A stretch of 53,533 nucleotides of DNA from Pseudomonas uvaldensis (GTDB lineage: Bacteria > Pseudomonadota > Gammaproteobacteria > Pseudomonadales > Pseudomonadaceae), in assembly GCF_021271205.1 (NCBI RefSeq), contig NZ_JAIWKS010000018.1, positions 1-53,533 of the forward strand. The letters are read 5' to 3'. The position numbers were made by a program, and so were the translations under genes. Of this stretch, positions 20,798 through 28,156 are shown piece by piece. The notes beneath the pieces are model-generated. The model was not told where the DNA came from. It saw only the letters and a program-made list of their open reading frames with translations, and searched no databases. Numbering within the stretch: position 1 is the stretch's first letter; every line of letters begins with the position of its first letter.

Positions 20798-21288
20798 TGG
20801 CCACATGGTTGAAGTTGAACGCAGATCTTCTGCACAAGCCGGACTTTGCTGTCCTTTGCTCACGGCTGGATCTCAGTGAAGGCGAGGCGCTGATCGCTCT
20901 TTTCAAAACGGCTGCGTGGTTTGAAACCCATGGCCACTACGGAAAGGTGCCCGGCACCGTCGGGATGATCGATCAAGTGACCCGCGTGAGTGGTCTTGGC
21001 GAACAGCTCGTTGAGGCTGGATGGCTGGAAACGCTCAATGGATCGCTGGTTTTGAAGGGGTTCAGCGCGCCGTGCGCCACTCGGAAAAGCCTCGGCGCCA
21101 AGGTGAGGGCCGAGGTTCTTTCCGTTGGAGAGTGCGCGGCGTGTGGATCCCCCGATGAACTGGTAATCGACCACATCATTCCTGTTGCGCGAGGTGGCTC
21201 ATGCGAACAATCGAATCTTCAGGCCCTGTGCGCACCGTGCAACAGGCAGAAGGGCAAGAAACTCCCGGAAGAATGGAGGACGAACTGA
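20797..21288 (+). CDS. Phage early protein fused to HNH nuclease domain
   Basis: 163 residues. The first 100 (MATWLKLNADLLHKPDF and following) look like the helical N-terminal domain of phage replication-region proteins. Residues 110-153 are an HNH motif: CAAC (113-116), IDH (124-126), N140, CAPCN (145-149), a zinc-stabilised nuclease fold. The HNH part is often free-standing or at packaging genes, so the fusion is unusual. It could nick DNA for replication or recombination. ATG overlaps the upstream stop; the TGA overlaps the next ATG. Confidence 0.75.
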   Translation: MATWLKLNADLLHKPDFAVLCSRLDLSEGEALIALFKTAAWFETHGHYGKVPGTVGMIDQVTRVSGLGEQLVEAGWLETLNGSLVLKGFSAPCATRKSLGAKVRAEVLSVGECAACGSPDELVIDHIIPVARGGSCEQSNLQALCAPCNRQKGKKLPEEWRTN

Positions 21289-22007
21289 TGGCCAATCCAT
21301 GGTTCCGGCTTTACTCAGAGTTTGCCACTGACCCCAAAGTCCAGATGATGTCGGAAGCTTATCAGCGCCGATATCTGATGCTGCTCTGCATCAAATGCAG
21401 TAACGGCGATGAAACGTTACAGGATGATCAAGTAGCGTTTCAGCTTCGAATCTCCGAAGACGAATGGGCGTCCACCAAGTCTGCATTCATAGAAAAAAAC
21501 CTCATCAATGAAAATGCAGTTCCGCTCGCGTGGAACAAGCGCCAATACGTCTCCGACTCAAGCACGCCGAGGGTTGCAGCATATCGTGAGAAGAAGAAAC
21601 GGGAGCGTAACGTTTCAGTAACGCCACCAGATACAGAAACAGAATCAGATACAGAACATAAAAAGCATGGTGCTGGCGCACCGGCGAAGTCTGGCAAATT
21701 CGATCCGCTCACTGCCAAGCCCGAGAACGTGTCGGAAAAGGCTTGGGCCGACTGGTGCCAGCACCGCAAGGAAATCCGCAAGCCGCTGACCGCCAAGAGC
21801 TGCGAGCAGCAGGCCAAAGCGTTGCTGGGTCACGCTGCGCCGGATCAGGTGCTTGCCACCTCGATCTCCAACGGTTGGACCGGCATCTTCCCGGACAAGG
21901 TCGCCAGCAATGTGCACCCGTTCCCGCAATCCCGCCACACCGGTTTCGCTGAACGCGATTACACCTCCGGCCTGAAAATGCGGGAGGACGGCAGCTATGC
22001 GCTCTGA
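21288..22007 (+). CDS. Replication initiation protein, O-like
   Basis: 239 residues from ATG 21288, which overlaps the previous TGA (TGATG). N-terminal domain MANPWFRLYSEFATDPKVQ through about 110 resembles phage replication initiators of Pseudomonas phages such as D3. A polar linker rich in Thr/Glu/Asp (TPPDTETESDTEHKK, about 113-127) follows and then a helical C-terminal domain with WADWCQHRKEIRKPLTAKS. The linker is encoded by direct repeats that may be the origin. Stands immediately before a DnaC-type loader. Confidence 0.75.
   Translation: MANPWFRLYSEFATDPKVQMMSEAYQRRYLMLLCIKCSNGDETLQDDQVAFQLRISEDEWASTKSAFIEKNLINENAVPLAWNKRQYVSDSSTPRVAAYREKKKRERNVSVTPPDTETESDTEHKKHGAGAPAKSGKFDPLTAKPENVSEKAWADWCQHRKEIRKPLTAKSCEQQAKALLGHAAPDQVLATSISNGWTGIFPDKVASNVHPFPQSRHTGFAERDYTSGLKMREDGSYAL
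21628..21656 (+). repeat. Direct repeats in the replication gene, candidate origin
   Basis: CAGATACAGAA occurs at 21628-21638 and again at 21646-21656, with a partial copy between them. The stretch is AT-richer than its surroundings and encodes the acidic linker. Lambda O carries its origin iterons in the same relative place. Only two full copies are present, and a short repeat in a Thr/Glu linker could also be simple codon repetition. Confidence 0.4.
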
Positions 22008-22803
22008 GCCAGTCCAAACCACTCCAGAACTGCCGCCGGGCACTCGCATCCAGCCCGCTGAGTGCGAAACCCACGGCGCATACGAGCAGCGGGTCTTCTC
22101 CGTACTGAACAGGGAGCTGAGAAGCAACTGCCCTGAATGCACCCGTATCGCCCGCGAGAAGTCCGAAGCCGCTGAGCAAGCCAACAAGGCGATGGAGCTT
22201 CGCATGTCTCTTGCCCGCAAGCTGGGCGATGCGCTGATACCGAAGCGATTCACCACTCGTACCTTGGGCAACTACCAGGTCGAGAACGAAGGCCAGCGCA
22301 AAGCCCTCAGGTTCTGCCAGCACTACGTGCAGATCTTCGACGAGATCCTGAAGACCGGCCGTTGCATGGTGCTGATCGGCAAGCCCGGTACGGGGAAAAC
22401 TCACCTCGGCGCAGGCATGGCCAACGAGCTGCTGCACAACACCTCCCACACTGCCGTATACCGTACTGTCGGCGCGATTTTGCAGGCGATCCGTGCCACA
22501 TACGACAAACACAGCGAACGCAGCGAGGCCGAGATTCTGTCGAGCCTGATCGATCCCGACCTGCTGGTGCTGGACGAGGTTGGAGTGAGCAAAGAAACCC
22601 CGAGCGACTTCGAGCTAACGACCCTGTTCGCAATCATCAACGGCCGGTACGAGCAAGAGCGCCCCACGGTGGTGATCTCCAACCTCGAAGCCAGCCAGTT
22701 ACCGGGCGCCATGGGTGATCGCTGCGTAGACCGTCTGCGCGAAGGCGGAATGATCGTAGTCCCGTTCGATTGGGAATCACAGCGCGGCAAGGAGGGCTTC
22801 TGA
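21997..22803 (+). CDS. DnaC-type helicase loader
   Basis: 268 residues. AAA+ ATPase that would bring the host DnaB helicase to the phage origin. Walker A GKPGTGKTH at 128-136, Walker B LLVLDEVG at 189-196, sensor segment VVISNL, and an N-terminal zinc-type Cys cluster (C23, CPEC 45-48). Starts 11 bases inside the replication initiator gene, so the two are translated together, as in O/P-type modules that use a DnaC homologue. Confidence 0.9.
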   Translation: MRSEPVQTTPELPPGTRIQPAECETHGAYEQRVFSVLNRELRSNCPECTRIAREKSEAAEQANKAMELRMSLARKLGDALIPKRFTTRTLGNYQVENEGQRKALRFCQHYVQIFDEILKTGRCMVLIGKPGTGKTHLGAGMANELLHNTSHTAVYRTVGAILQAIRATYDKHSERSEAEILSSLIDPDLLVLDEVGVSKETPSDFELTTLFAIINGRYEQERPTVVISNLEASQLPGAMGDRCVDRLREGGMIVVPFDWESQRGKEGF

Positions 22804-22804
22804 C

Positions 22805-23428
22805 ATGAGACTCGACAAAACCAAACTGCAGAAGCTGCTGTGGGCCGAGGCCGCGTCATTCCGGGCTGACTGTGCAGACTGGAAACGCAACACCGAGGCC
22901 CTCCAGGAGTTTCTGGGCGAGAAGACGCTCGAGGAGGTGGCGCTGGAGCTGTTGGCCGAGAATGAAACGATCAAGTCTCAATTCGACGAATGTGCGCGGT
23001 TATTTGTCGATGCAACTGAGCTGGCATGTAAAGCCCAGCGCGAGCGCGACCAGTTCAAGGCTGATAACGAAACCTGGCGTCTCAGCATTGAGGCTGAACG
23101 CTGTGTGCACAGAGCAACGGTAAAAGGCCTTCAGGATGAGCTGGACCGGCTGAAGGGGCCAGCGTTCGACGCAGAGTTGGCGGCAATGCGCAGAGATGCT
23201 GAGCGCTGGCGAGCATTGATTAGCTGCGCACGCATCAGGTTCTTAGGTTCGGCCGGGTATTGGGAGAAAGACCCTTACGGAAATAGCCCAGGCAACTACC
23301 GGCACTTCGGCGCCGAGTTCTGGACGATGCACGAAGCCCCGACCGCCGACAAGGAAAGGGCTGCCGAGATCCTAAATGGGTTTGCTGACGCTGCAATCGC
23401 CGCCATGGGCCAGGGAGGGCAGTCATGA
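22805..23428 (+). CDS. Hypothetical phage protein
   Basis: 207 residues. The first 125 are mostly coiled coil; the end has GYWEKDPYGNSPGNYRHFGAEF and a helical AEILNGFADAAI. Similar in plan to modular phage proteins with a fixed C-terminal tail. Overlaps the following micropeptide gene by ATGA. Function unknown. Confidence 0.6.
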   Translation: MRLDKTKLQKLLWAEAASFRADCADWKRNTEALQEFLGEKTLEEVALELLAENETIKSQFDECARLFVDATELACKAQRERDQFKADNETWRLSIEAERCVHRATVKGLQDELDRLKGPAFDAELAAMRRDAERWRALISCARIRFLGSAGYWEKDPYGNSPGNYRHFGAEFWTMHEAPTADKERAAEILNGFADAAIAAMGQGGQS

Positions 23429-23496
23429 GCGATGTAATAGGGACCACATTCATTATTCTCTGCCTTTTGCTCATGCTTCAAGGAGGGCAGCCATGA
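23425..23496 (+). CDS. 23-residue hydrophobic micropeptide nested by ATGA overlaps
   Basis: MSDVIGTTFIILCLLLMLQG and three more residues: a single hydrophobic segment from about 5 to 18. ATG overlaps the upstream TGA (23425-23428) and its TGA overlaps the ATG of the NinB-like gene (23493-23496). GGGAGGGC precedes the start. Geometry matches the micropeptides at 2777-2833 and 12729-12845. It may be a membrane peptide or only a coupling ORF. Confidence 0.5.
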   Translation: MSDVIGTTFIILCLLLMLQGGQP

Positions 23497-23963
23497 CTGA
23501 CAAGATCAGCGTCAACTGCCAGGCCAAGCTCTCCGAAGCTATCACCAGCCTGACCAACATGTACAAGGCCAAGAAGTTCGTGGTCGTCTCGTTGCGCCCG
23601 GGCAAGGACCGCACGCTCGACCAGAACGCCCTGTGGTTCGCGATGTACAAGCGGATCTCCGAAATGACCCAAATCGGCGACCCGGCCGACGCCCGGCGGT
23701 ACTGCAAGCTGCACTTCGGCGTCCAGATCCTCTTGAACGAGGACGCAGGATTCCAAGCGGCCTGGTACCGGGTCATGCGCCACCTGCCGTACGAGGAAAA
23801 GCTGGCCTTGATGGGCGAGCACAAGCTGTTCGGCCCGGACGGCTTCCCAGTGACCAGCCTGTTCAATCGTGCCCAGGGCATCCAGTACACCGACCGCATG
23901 GCCGCGTACTTCACCGGCCAGGGCGTGGTGTTCTCCGACCTGCTGAGCGAGGTGGCCGCATGA
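23493..23963 (+). CDS. ninB: NinB-like recombination protein
   Basis: 156 residues. LRPGKDRTLDQNALWFAMYKR matches the NinB signature region, with the typical later YCKLHFGVQIL and a helical end. NinB (Orf) proteins bind ssDNA and SSB and replace host RecFOR in phage recombination. AAGGAGGGC precedes the start. The nin-type neighbourhood with NinG supports the call. Confidence 0.75.
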   Translation: MTDKISVNCQAKLSEAITSLTNMYKAKKFVVVSLRPGKDRTLDQNALWFAMYKRISEMTQIGDPADARRYCKLHFGVQILLNEDAGFQAAWYRVMRHLPYEEKLALMGEHKLFGPDGFPVTSLFNRAQGIQYTDRMAAYFTGQGVVFSDLLSEVAA

Positions 23964-24283
23964 ACCATAACTTCAAGTCGGGCGACCTGGCGCTGATCCT
24001 CAACTCGGGGTCTCCAGAGAACATCGGGAAGACAGTTCGCCTCGTTGAGTTCATAGCCGCCCATAGCGAGGGATTCATGTGGGAAGGCGTGATTTTTTCT
24101 TCCATTGAGGTGGACGCGTGGATAGTGGAAACCTTGGATGGATCAAAGACCCTGATTGGTGGATACATCCAGAGGAACATCATGGTCAGCTCTGGACCGT
24201 GCCGGCAATCCTGGCTCATGCCACTGCGCGGCGACTTCGAGCCAGAACAGCAGAAAGCCAAGGAGGCCGGGCCATGCGCGTAG
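23960..24283 (+). CDS. Hypothetical phage protein
   Basis: 107 residues; ATG overlaps the NinB stop. Beta-rich first half (NHNFKSGDLALILNSGSPEN, KTVRLVEFI) like a small SH3 or PUA-type barrel; the C-terminal end overlaps ninG by ten bases. Between NinB and NinG, so probably a minor nin-region gene. No family recognised. Confidence 0.55.
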   Translation: MNHNFKSGDLALILNSGSPENIGKTVRLVEFIAAHSEGFMWEGVIFSSIEVDAWIVETLDGSKTLIGGYIQRNIMVSSGPCRQSWLMPLRGDFEPEQQKAKEAGPCA

Positions 24284-24885
24284 CTCTCAAGGGGAAGAAG
24301 GCGCCCCGCCCGAAGAAATGCCGCGTCTCAACATGCAGGGCCTCTTTCGTCCCTCGTGCCAGCTTTCAAACCTGGTGCTCGCCTGACTGTGGTGTCGTCA
24401 TTGCCAGAGCCAAGGCGGAGAAGAAGCGCAAGTCCCTGGCCCAGGTCGAGCGCCGTGAGATCAAGATACGCAAAGAGAAACTGAAGACCAGGGCGGACCA
24501 CCTGCGCGAGGCCCAGGCCGCGGTGAACGAGTACGTCCGCCTGCGTGACGCTCAGTTGCCGTGCATTAGCTGCGACTCGATGCCGAACGACAATGACCTC
24601 ATGACTGGCAGCAGGTGGGACGCCGGCCACTACCGATCCGTCGGCGCCTGCCCAGAGCTGCGATTCGAGCCGCTGAACATCCATCGCCAGTGTGTGAAGT
24701 GCAATCGCAACCTCTCCGGCAATGCCGTGGAGTATCGCATCCGTCTGGTGCAGCGCATCGGCGCCGATCTGGTGGAATGGCTCGAAGGGCCTCATGAGCC
24801 CCGAAAGTTCACCGTGGAAGAGATCAAGGCCATCAAGGCCGAATACCGGGCGAAAACCAGAGAACTCAAGAGGGCCGCAGCATGA
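24274..24885 (+). CDS. ninG: NinG (Rap) recombination nuclease
   Basis: 203 residues from ATG 24274 with AAGGAGG upstream. N-terminal Cys pairs (CRVSTCRASFVP, WCSPDC) form the first zinc site; a basic coiled coil follows (about 45-80). The core has LPCISCDS, DAGHYRSVGA and CVKCNRNLSGN, the HNH-like NinG signature. Rap of lambda cuts recombination joints at D-loops and Holliday junctions. An upstream GTG or ATG in the previous gene is unlikely. Confidence 0.88.
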   Translation: MRVALKGKKAPRPKKCRVSTCRASFVPRASFQTWCSPDCGVVIARAKAEKKRKSLAQVERREIKIRKEKLKTRADHLREAQAAVNEYVRLRDAQLPCISCDSMPNDNDLMTGSRWDAGHYRSVGACPELRFEPLNIHRQCVKCNRNLSGNAVEYRIRLVQRIGADLVEWLEGPHEPRKFTVEEIKAIKAEYRAKTRELKRAAA

Positions 24886-25553
24886 TCTATCGAGACGTTA
24901 TTTCCGCAGTAATCCGTGCGTTGGCGTCCGAGACGATCAACAGCGCCGGAGGTTGCGACTACACCCCGAAGGTGCAGGCCAACAAGCTCAAAGGAGAAAT
25001 CGTGGGTAAGGAGGCTGCCTTCTTGACCGATTGCTGGGTGTTTGGTCGGTTGCATTCCTGCCTTGAGCCAAAGCACTGGATAGCCCTGAACGCCTGCTAT
25101 TCGACGCACATGGCCTCTAAAGTGGGCGCCATTGGCCGGATCGTTTCGCACGTATCTTCGCCGGCGCCGCGTCTGTTTTTGACCAAGGCTGTGACAGCCT
25201 GGGCATACCCGCAGCTGAGCGGTGCCGAGCGTGCGCCCGCCGGGAAGGTTGCTATCGAAGTTGATGATGGCGCACCAGCCTGGAGAAAGGCGGCCGTGGC
25301 GAAAGCCCAGAAGACGATTAACGCCAAGCTGAAGCAGCGTCAGGAGGCGCCGTGCGAAGGAGTGATCATTCTTCCGGCGCACAACTACGACATGAACACT
25401 TGGGACCTCGACGGCACGCCGGAGCGCACGCGTCGGGACTGGCGCCGAAAGATATTCAAGGGCCTGGATAAGTTGGTCAATGAGGCGCTTCTTGAGGCGA
25501 CCGAAATTCTGACGAGGGAGGGGGTTTTCTTCGATGATCAAGATGCTGCGTAG
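24882..25553 (+). CDS. Last rightward early gene, possible late antiterminator
   Basis: 223 residues, coupled to ninG (ATGA). MIYRDVISAVIRALASETIN, CDYTPKVQANK, DCWVFGRLHSCLEP and YDMNTWDLDGTPERTRRDWRR are recognisable as a common gene of Pseudomonas temperate phages at this position. The C-terminal 45 residues look like a helix-turn-helix. Lambdoid order makes a Q-type activator of late transcription plausible, and a terminator follows at 25634. I know of no experimental proof. Confidence 0.5.
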   Translation: MIYRDVISAVIRALASETINSAGGCDYTPKVQANKLKGEIVGKEAAFLTDCWVFGRLHSCLEPKHWIALNACYSTHMASKVGAIGRIVSHVSSPAPRLFLTKAVTAWAYPQLSGAERAPAGKVAIEVDDGAPAWRKAAVAKAQKTINAKLKQRQEAPCEGVIILPAHNYDMNTWDLDGTPERTRRDWRRKIFKGLDKLVNEALLEATEILTREGVFFDDQDAA

Positions 25554-25633
25554 AGGGCCTTGACAGGGCCTGCCGGTTCGCCGATTATTCACTCATCCTG
25601 TCATTCCTGCGTGTGTAGGATTGACCAAAGAAG

Positions 25634-25658
25634 CCCGGCCACTGAGCCGGGTTTTTTT
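25634..25658 (+). terminator. Terminator after the rightward early operon
   Basis: CCCGGC (25634-25639) and GCCGGG (25646-25651) pair around CACTGA-type loop bases and run into seven T. If the 24882-25553 product is Q-like, this could be the tR'-type stop it overcomes. Confidence 0.85.
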
Positions 25659-25659
25659 A

Positions 25660-26069
25660 TGCCTCAGATTTACCTGTAGCCAGGGCAGCCCTCGGGACGG
25701 CCTGGACGTCGATAGCCGGACAGTGCGGCGTACGAAAAACAACACCGGCAGCCCGCGCACCCTTACCTCAAACTTGCTGTCGGGGTGGCGCGAGACTGGA
25801 GCGGCGAGATCGATGCATTGGGGCGTCGACGCTGGGCCAGTGTACGGCGGACCGAGGGGAAAGACCCTCACATCATGCGGATGAATGCGCAGGCTGATGC
25901 GCTAATCAGGTGAGCGAGAGCTGTTCGGGGCGGGTATTAGTATCCATAGGCTGAACAGGTGCGGAAGGTATGTGGATTGCAGTACGCACACCCGCAGCTA
26001 TAAAACGAGGCGTCCCGTCCACGCCTATCGTCACTAAGCTGGAGATCAGCACCGGCCATCCGCACCTAT
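25660..26069. other. 410-bp stretch without a supported gene
   Basis: Between the early-operon terminator and hicB. Leftward open frames at 25593-25871 and in the tail beyond hicB (a GTG frame ending at 25906 with VTIGVDGTPRFIAAGVRT) lack ribosome binding sites and clear coding bias, though the second reads like a plausible short peptide. No tRNA or strong hairpin seen. It may hold the late promoter and leader, or a host-derived remnant. Confidence 0.4.
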
Positions 26070-26492
26070 TCAGGCCGCTTCGACCGAAACCGAAAGACGT
26101 TTCCCGAGCGCGGCCAGTGCATTCTCCAGGGCTTCCATCTTGGAAGTGTGCAGGAAGTCGACCAGGCGATCGCCTTGGGTCTGAGCAATACCCAGCAGCC
26201 GGCACAGATCAGCCTTGCGCATATCGCGCTCCATCATGGCGTTCCACAGCACGATCTTCGCCACGGTCACCGCTGGCAGGTGAACGACATGCTCGCCTTC
26301 CTGGGGATCGGATGCGGAAGGAATGGCCCGGCGCTGATCGACGTACAGCGACAGGGTTGTACCGATAGCGTCCATGGCTTCACGGACCGCGTGTTCGATG
26401 TCATCGCCAAAGCTGTTCAGCTCGGGCAGATCCCGGCAGAAGACAGCCACACCGGTGGCGTCCTGTTCAAATCGAATTGCAAAGTCGTACAT
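26070..26492 (-). CDS. hicB: HicB-type antitoxin
   Basis: 140 residues. N-terminal HicB fold (MYDFAIRFEQDATGVAVFCRD, DLPELNSFGDD, 1-50) with the degraded RNase-H-like core that binds HicA, and a C-terminal helix-turn-helix (about 90-120: KADLCRLLGIAQTQGDRLVD). It would neutralise HicA and repress the pair through the upstream operators. Lies 53 bases after hicA, the usual toxin-first order for HicAB. Confidence 0.88.
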   Translation of the reverse strand: MYDFAIRFEQDATGVAVFCRDLPELNSFGDDIEHAVREAMDAIGTTLSLYVDQRRAIPSASDPQEGEHVVHLPAVTVAKIVLWNAMMERDMRKADLCRLLGIAQTQGDRLVDFLHTSKMEALENALAALGKRLSVSVEAA

Positions 26493-26545
26493 GAGTCACT
26501 CCCTTGGAGGTGATCGTCCAGCATTCAGATGTGGTGAAGGGGCTC

Positions 26546-26725
26546 TCAGAGCCCCAGTTGTTTAATGATCGCCTTGCGGGTCGGTTCCGGCATTTCCTTG
26601 GAGCCGTGGTCCGCGAAGGTTGTCTTGTTGCCGTTTGGGGCGGTGACTTTGAAGTGGCTTCCTTTGCCTGCTTCGAAGGTCACCCCTTGGGCCTTCAACC
26701 ATCGTCTGAACTCGCTGAACTTCAT
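26546..26725 (-). CDS. hicA: HicA-type mRNA interferase toxin
   Basis: 59 residues from ATG 26725 (GAGGTG upstream); an ATG ten codons earlier is less likely. Double-stranded RNA-binding-like fold: KFSEFRRWLKAQG, the catalytic His24 in GSHFKV, and the PEPTRKAIIKQLGL end. HicA cleaves mRNA when HicB is lost. In the prophage the pair sits between early and late regions, transcribed against both, and would stabilise the element or act against other phages. Confidence 0.9.
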   Translation of the reverse strand: MKFSEFRRWLKAQGVTFEAGKGSHFKVTAPNGNKTTFADHGSKEMPEPTRKAIIKQLGL

Positions 26726-26750
26726 CACCTCGCCTCGTTGTTTGGATGAG

Positions 26751-26793
26751 TCCATTCTACAACAAATTTGTGTTAATACAACAAAAATGTTGT
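26751..26793 (-). promoter_or_regulatory. hicAB promoter with two operators
   Basis: ACAACA-N4-TGTTGT (26778-26793) and ACAACA-N4-TGTGTT (26759-26774) are related palindromes 19 bp apart. Read leftward, a TTGTAT and TAGAAT pair separated by 16 bp lies across them. HicB binding would cover the promoter, the common autoregulation of this family. Confidence 0.65.
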
Positions 26794-26867
26794 GTTTGGT
26801 TTGGCCCTTTTCAGGCCCTCTTTGAGCGCCTTCTTTTTCTCAATCATGCACAGTCGGAGTCGAAGGC

Positions 26868-27197
26868 ATGGAGTTTCTACAGCGCCTGTTCGAAAAACTC
26901 GACTGGGCATTCGCCGGATTTCTGGGTGCGATCACTGCCAGCTTCTGGCACCGGGACGACCTGGTAGACCGAAAGGCCTGGGCGATCTTCATTTTCTCGG
27001 GTGCAGTCTGCGCCCATTACCTGACGGGCCTGATCAGTTCCTACTTCGGAGTAGTCGAGCCGCGCAGTGTTGCCGGTGTCGGGTTCCTCCTGGGCACCTT
27101 CGGCGGATCGCTCATCGCAGCAATCACCCGGGCCATCAAAGCCGCTGACCTCTGGGCATTCATTCGCCAGCGGTTCGGGGGAGGCAATCCACCATGA
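26868..27197 (+). CDS. Holin candidate
   Basis: 109 residues with three hydrophobic stretches (about 12-28, 37-60, 68-88), short loops and a basic-Gly end (RQRFGGGNPP). Size and topology suit a class I holin, which would form the membrane lesion for endolysin release. Overlaps the next membrane-protein gene (ATGA). First gene of the late region; the endolysin is 24 kb away. Confidence 0.65.
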   Translation: MEFLQRLFEKLDWAFAGFLGAITASFWHRDDLVDRKAWAIFIFSGAVCAHYLTGLISSYFGVVEPRSVAGVGFLLGTFGGSLIAAITRAIKAADLWAFIRQRFGGGNPP

Positions 27198-27514
27198 ATC
27201 TTGAACTGATCAACTCCATCGCCTGCGGCTTCATTGCCTTGTGGGCGTTCTGGTGCGTGGTGAGCGGTAAGGTGAGGGACGGCATCCTTGGGAAGCTGAT
27301 CTACTCGACTATCGCCATCAGCGCCTATGTCGTGACCACAGGGCACAACAGCTTCCTGTTCGGTCCCACCGTTGCCGGGTTGACGCTGCATATTGCCCTG
27401 GCGCTGGCCGGCATCCGCCACTTGTTCATGGTCACCTACTGGCAGCGGGTCAAAGCCTGGATCTGCCGGCACCTCAACTGTGAGCACTGCATGGGCTGTG
27501 ACAAAAAGCCATGA
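27194..27514 (+). CDS. Membrane protein, second holin or antiholin candidate
   Basis: 106 residues, three to four hydrophobic segments (8-26, 38-55, 60-82), ending in a Cys-rich tail (CRHLNCEHCMGCDKK). Directly coupled to the holin candidate, so either an antiholin or a partner of it. No family recognised with certainty. Confidence 0.55.
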   Translation: MNLELINSIACGFIALWAFWCVVSGKVRDGILGKLIYSTIAISAYVVTTGHNSFLFGPTVAGLTLHIALALAGIRHLFMVTYWQRVKAWICRHLNCEHCMGCDKKP

Positions 27515-27530
27515 GGCGTGATGGCCTTTT
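27504..27530. terminator. Bidirectional terminator-like hairpin
   Basis: AAAAAGCCAT (from 27503) pairs with ATGGCCTTTT (27521-27530) with one bulge; an A run on the left and a T run on the right allow stops in both directions. It overlaps the holin-partner stop codon and marks the left side of the accessory cassette. Confidence 0.5.
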
Positions 27531-27571
27531 CCCATCTACACTCATTTCAAACAACCGCAGCGGGTGAGGCT

Positions 27572-27856
27572 ATGAGCGATGGCGAAGGGGTGGGGTTTGA
27601 AATAAGGGGGCTAGATGCCTCCAACATCACCATGGGTAATATGGTTTTCAACGGAATGAAGGTGGGCATGAAGGTTACGAACTGTATTAATGTCGAGGCC
27701 GATAACGTCGTCGGCATTGATACTGAGACGCTTGCTTTCGTGCGGGGAACTGACGGATTCAAAGCTCGAAACTTCAGAGAGCTTGAACGCCCGTTTCAAC
27801 CTCAGATAAAGGCTCTCGCGATATCTGTCAGGGAGGCTATTTATGGCTATGTTTGA
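27572..27856 (+). CDS. Accessory cassette protein A
   Basis: 94 residues from ATG 27572 (GTGAGG just upstream; an earlier ATG at 27518 has no ribosome binding site). GFEIRGLDASNITMGN and VGMKVTNCINVEADNVVG have the Asn/Thr/Val rhythm of short beta-helix or repeat folds; the C-terminal third is helical and basic. No signal or membrane segment. Its first half resembles that of the following gene product, suggesting a duplication. The two genes overlap by 14 bases and lie between two terminators, as an autonomous moron. Lower GC than the flanking genes. Family unknown. Confidence 0.55.
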   Translation: MSDGEGVGFEIRGLDASNITMGNMVFNGMKVGMKVTNCINVEADNVVGIDTETLAFVRGTDGFKARNFRELERPFQPQIKALAISVREAIYGYV

Positions 27857-28100
27857 ATTTAAGGATTCGAAAAATATTGACCTGGAGGATTGCAAAACTC
27901 CGTGTGAAACCCTGATGAAGGGAGAAAATGTCGAAGGATTTGTGGCAACGAATTGTGAGGCGGGCAGTGCACCCGATGCGGCTAAACCTTCTCCAAGATC
28001 AATATGGGCTAAGATACTGGCAGTGATTGCGGATCATATTGGGAAGATAATCACTGGACTAATTATCGTCGCAATCGCGGGGGCCATGGGGCTCCGATGA
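27843..28100 (+). CDS. Accessory cassette protein B, membrane anchored
   Basis: 85 residues. FEFKDSKNIDLEDC and VEGFVATNCEAG echo the start of protein A. A Pro/Ser linker follows (about 47-53), then one C-terminal transmembrane segment (about 66-82: IGKIITGLIIVAIAGAMG). That arrangement, a small cytoplasmic domain tethered by a C-terminal anchor, suits a membrane effector or docking protein. Overlaps gene A by 14 bases and ends just before a terminator. No known family. Confidence 0.55.
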   Translation: MAMFEFKDSKNIDLEDCKTPCETLMKGENVEGFVATNCEAGSAPDAAKPSPRSIWAKILAVIADHIGKIITGLIIVAIAGAMGLR

Positions 28101-28117
28101 TTATCTAGGTCAGGCAG

Positions 28118-28142
28118 GCCCCGCTTTTGTTGGGGCTTTTTA
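28118..28142 (+). terminator. Terminator after the accessory cassette
   Basis: GCCCC (28118-28122) pairs with GGGGC (28132-28136), then TTTTTATTTTT. Closes the transcription unit of the two accessory genes. Confidence 0.75.
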
Positions 28143-28156
28143 TTTTTGGGGGATAC

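Noticed and set aside
25593..25871. 92-codon leftward frame across the early-operon terminator
   Set aside because: Runs through the terminator stem and lacks a ribosome binding site.
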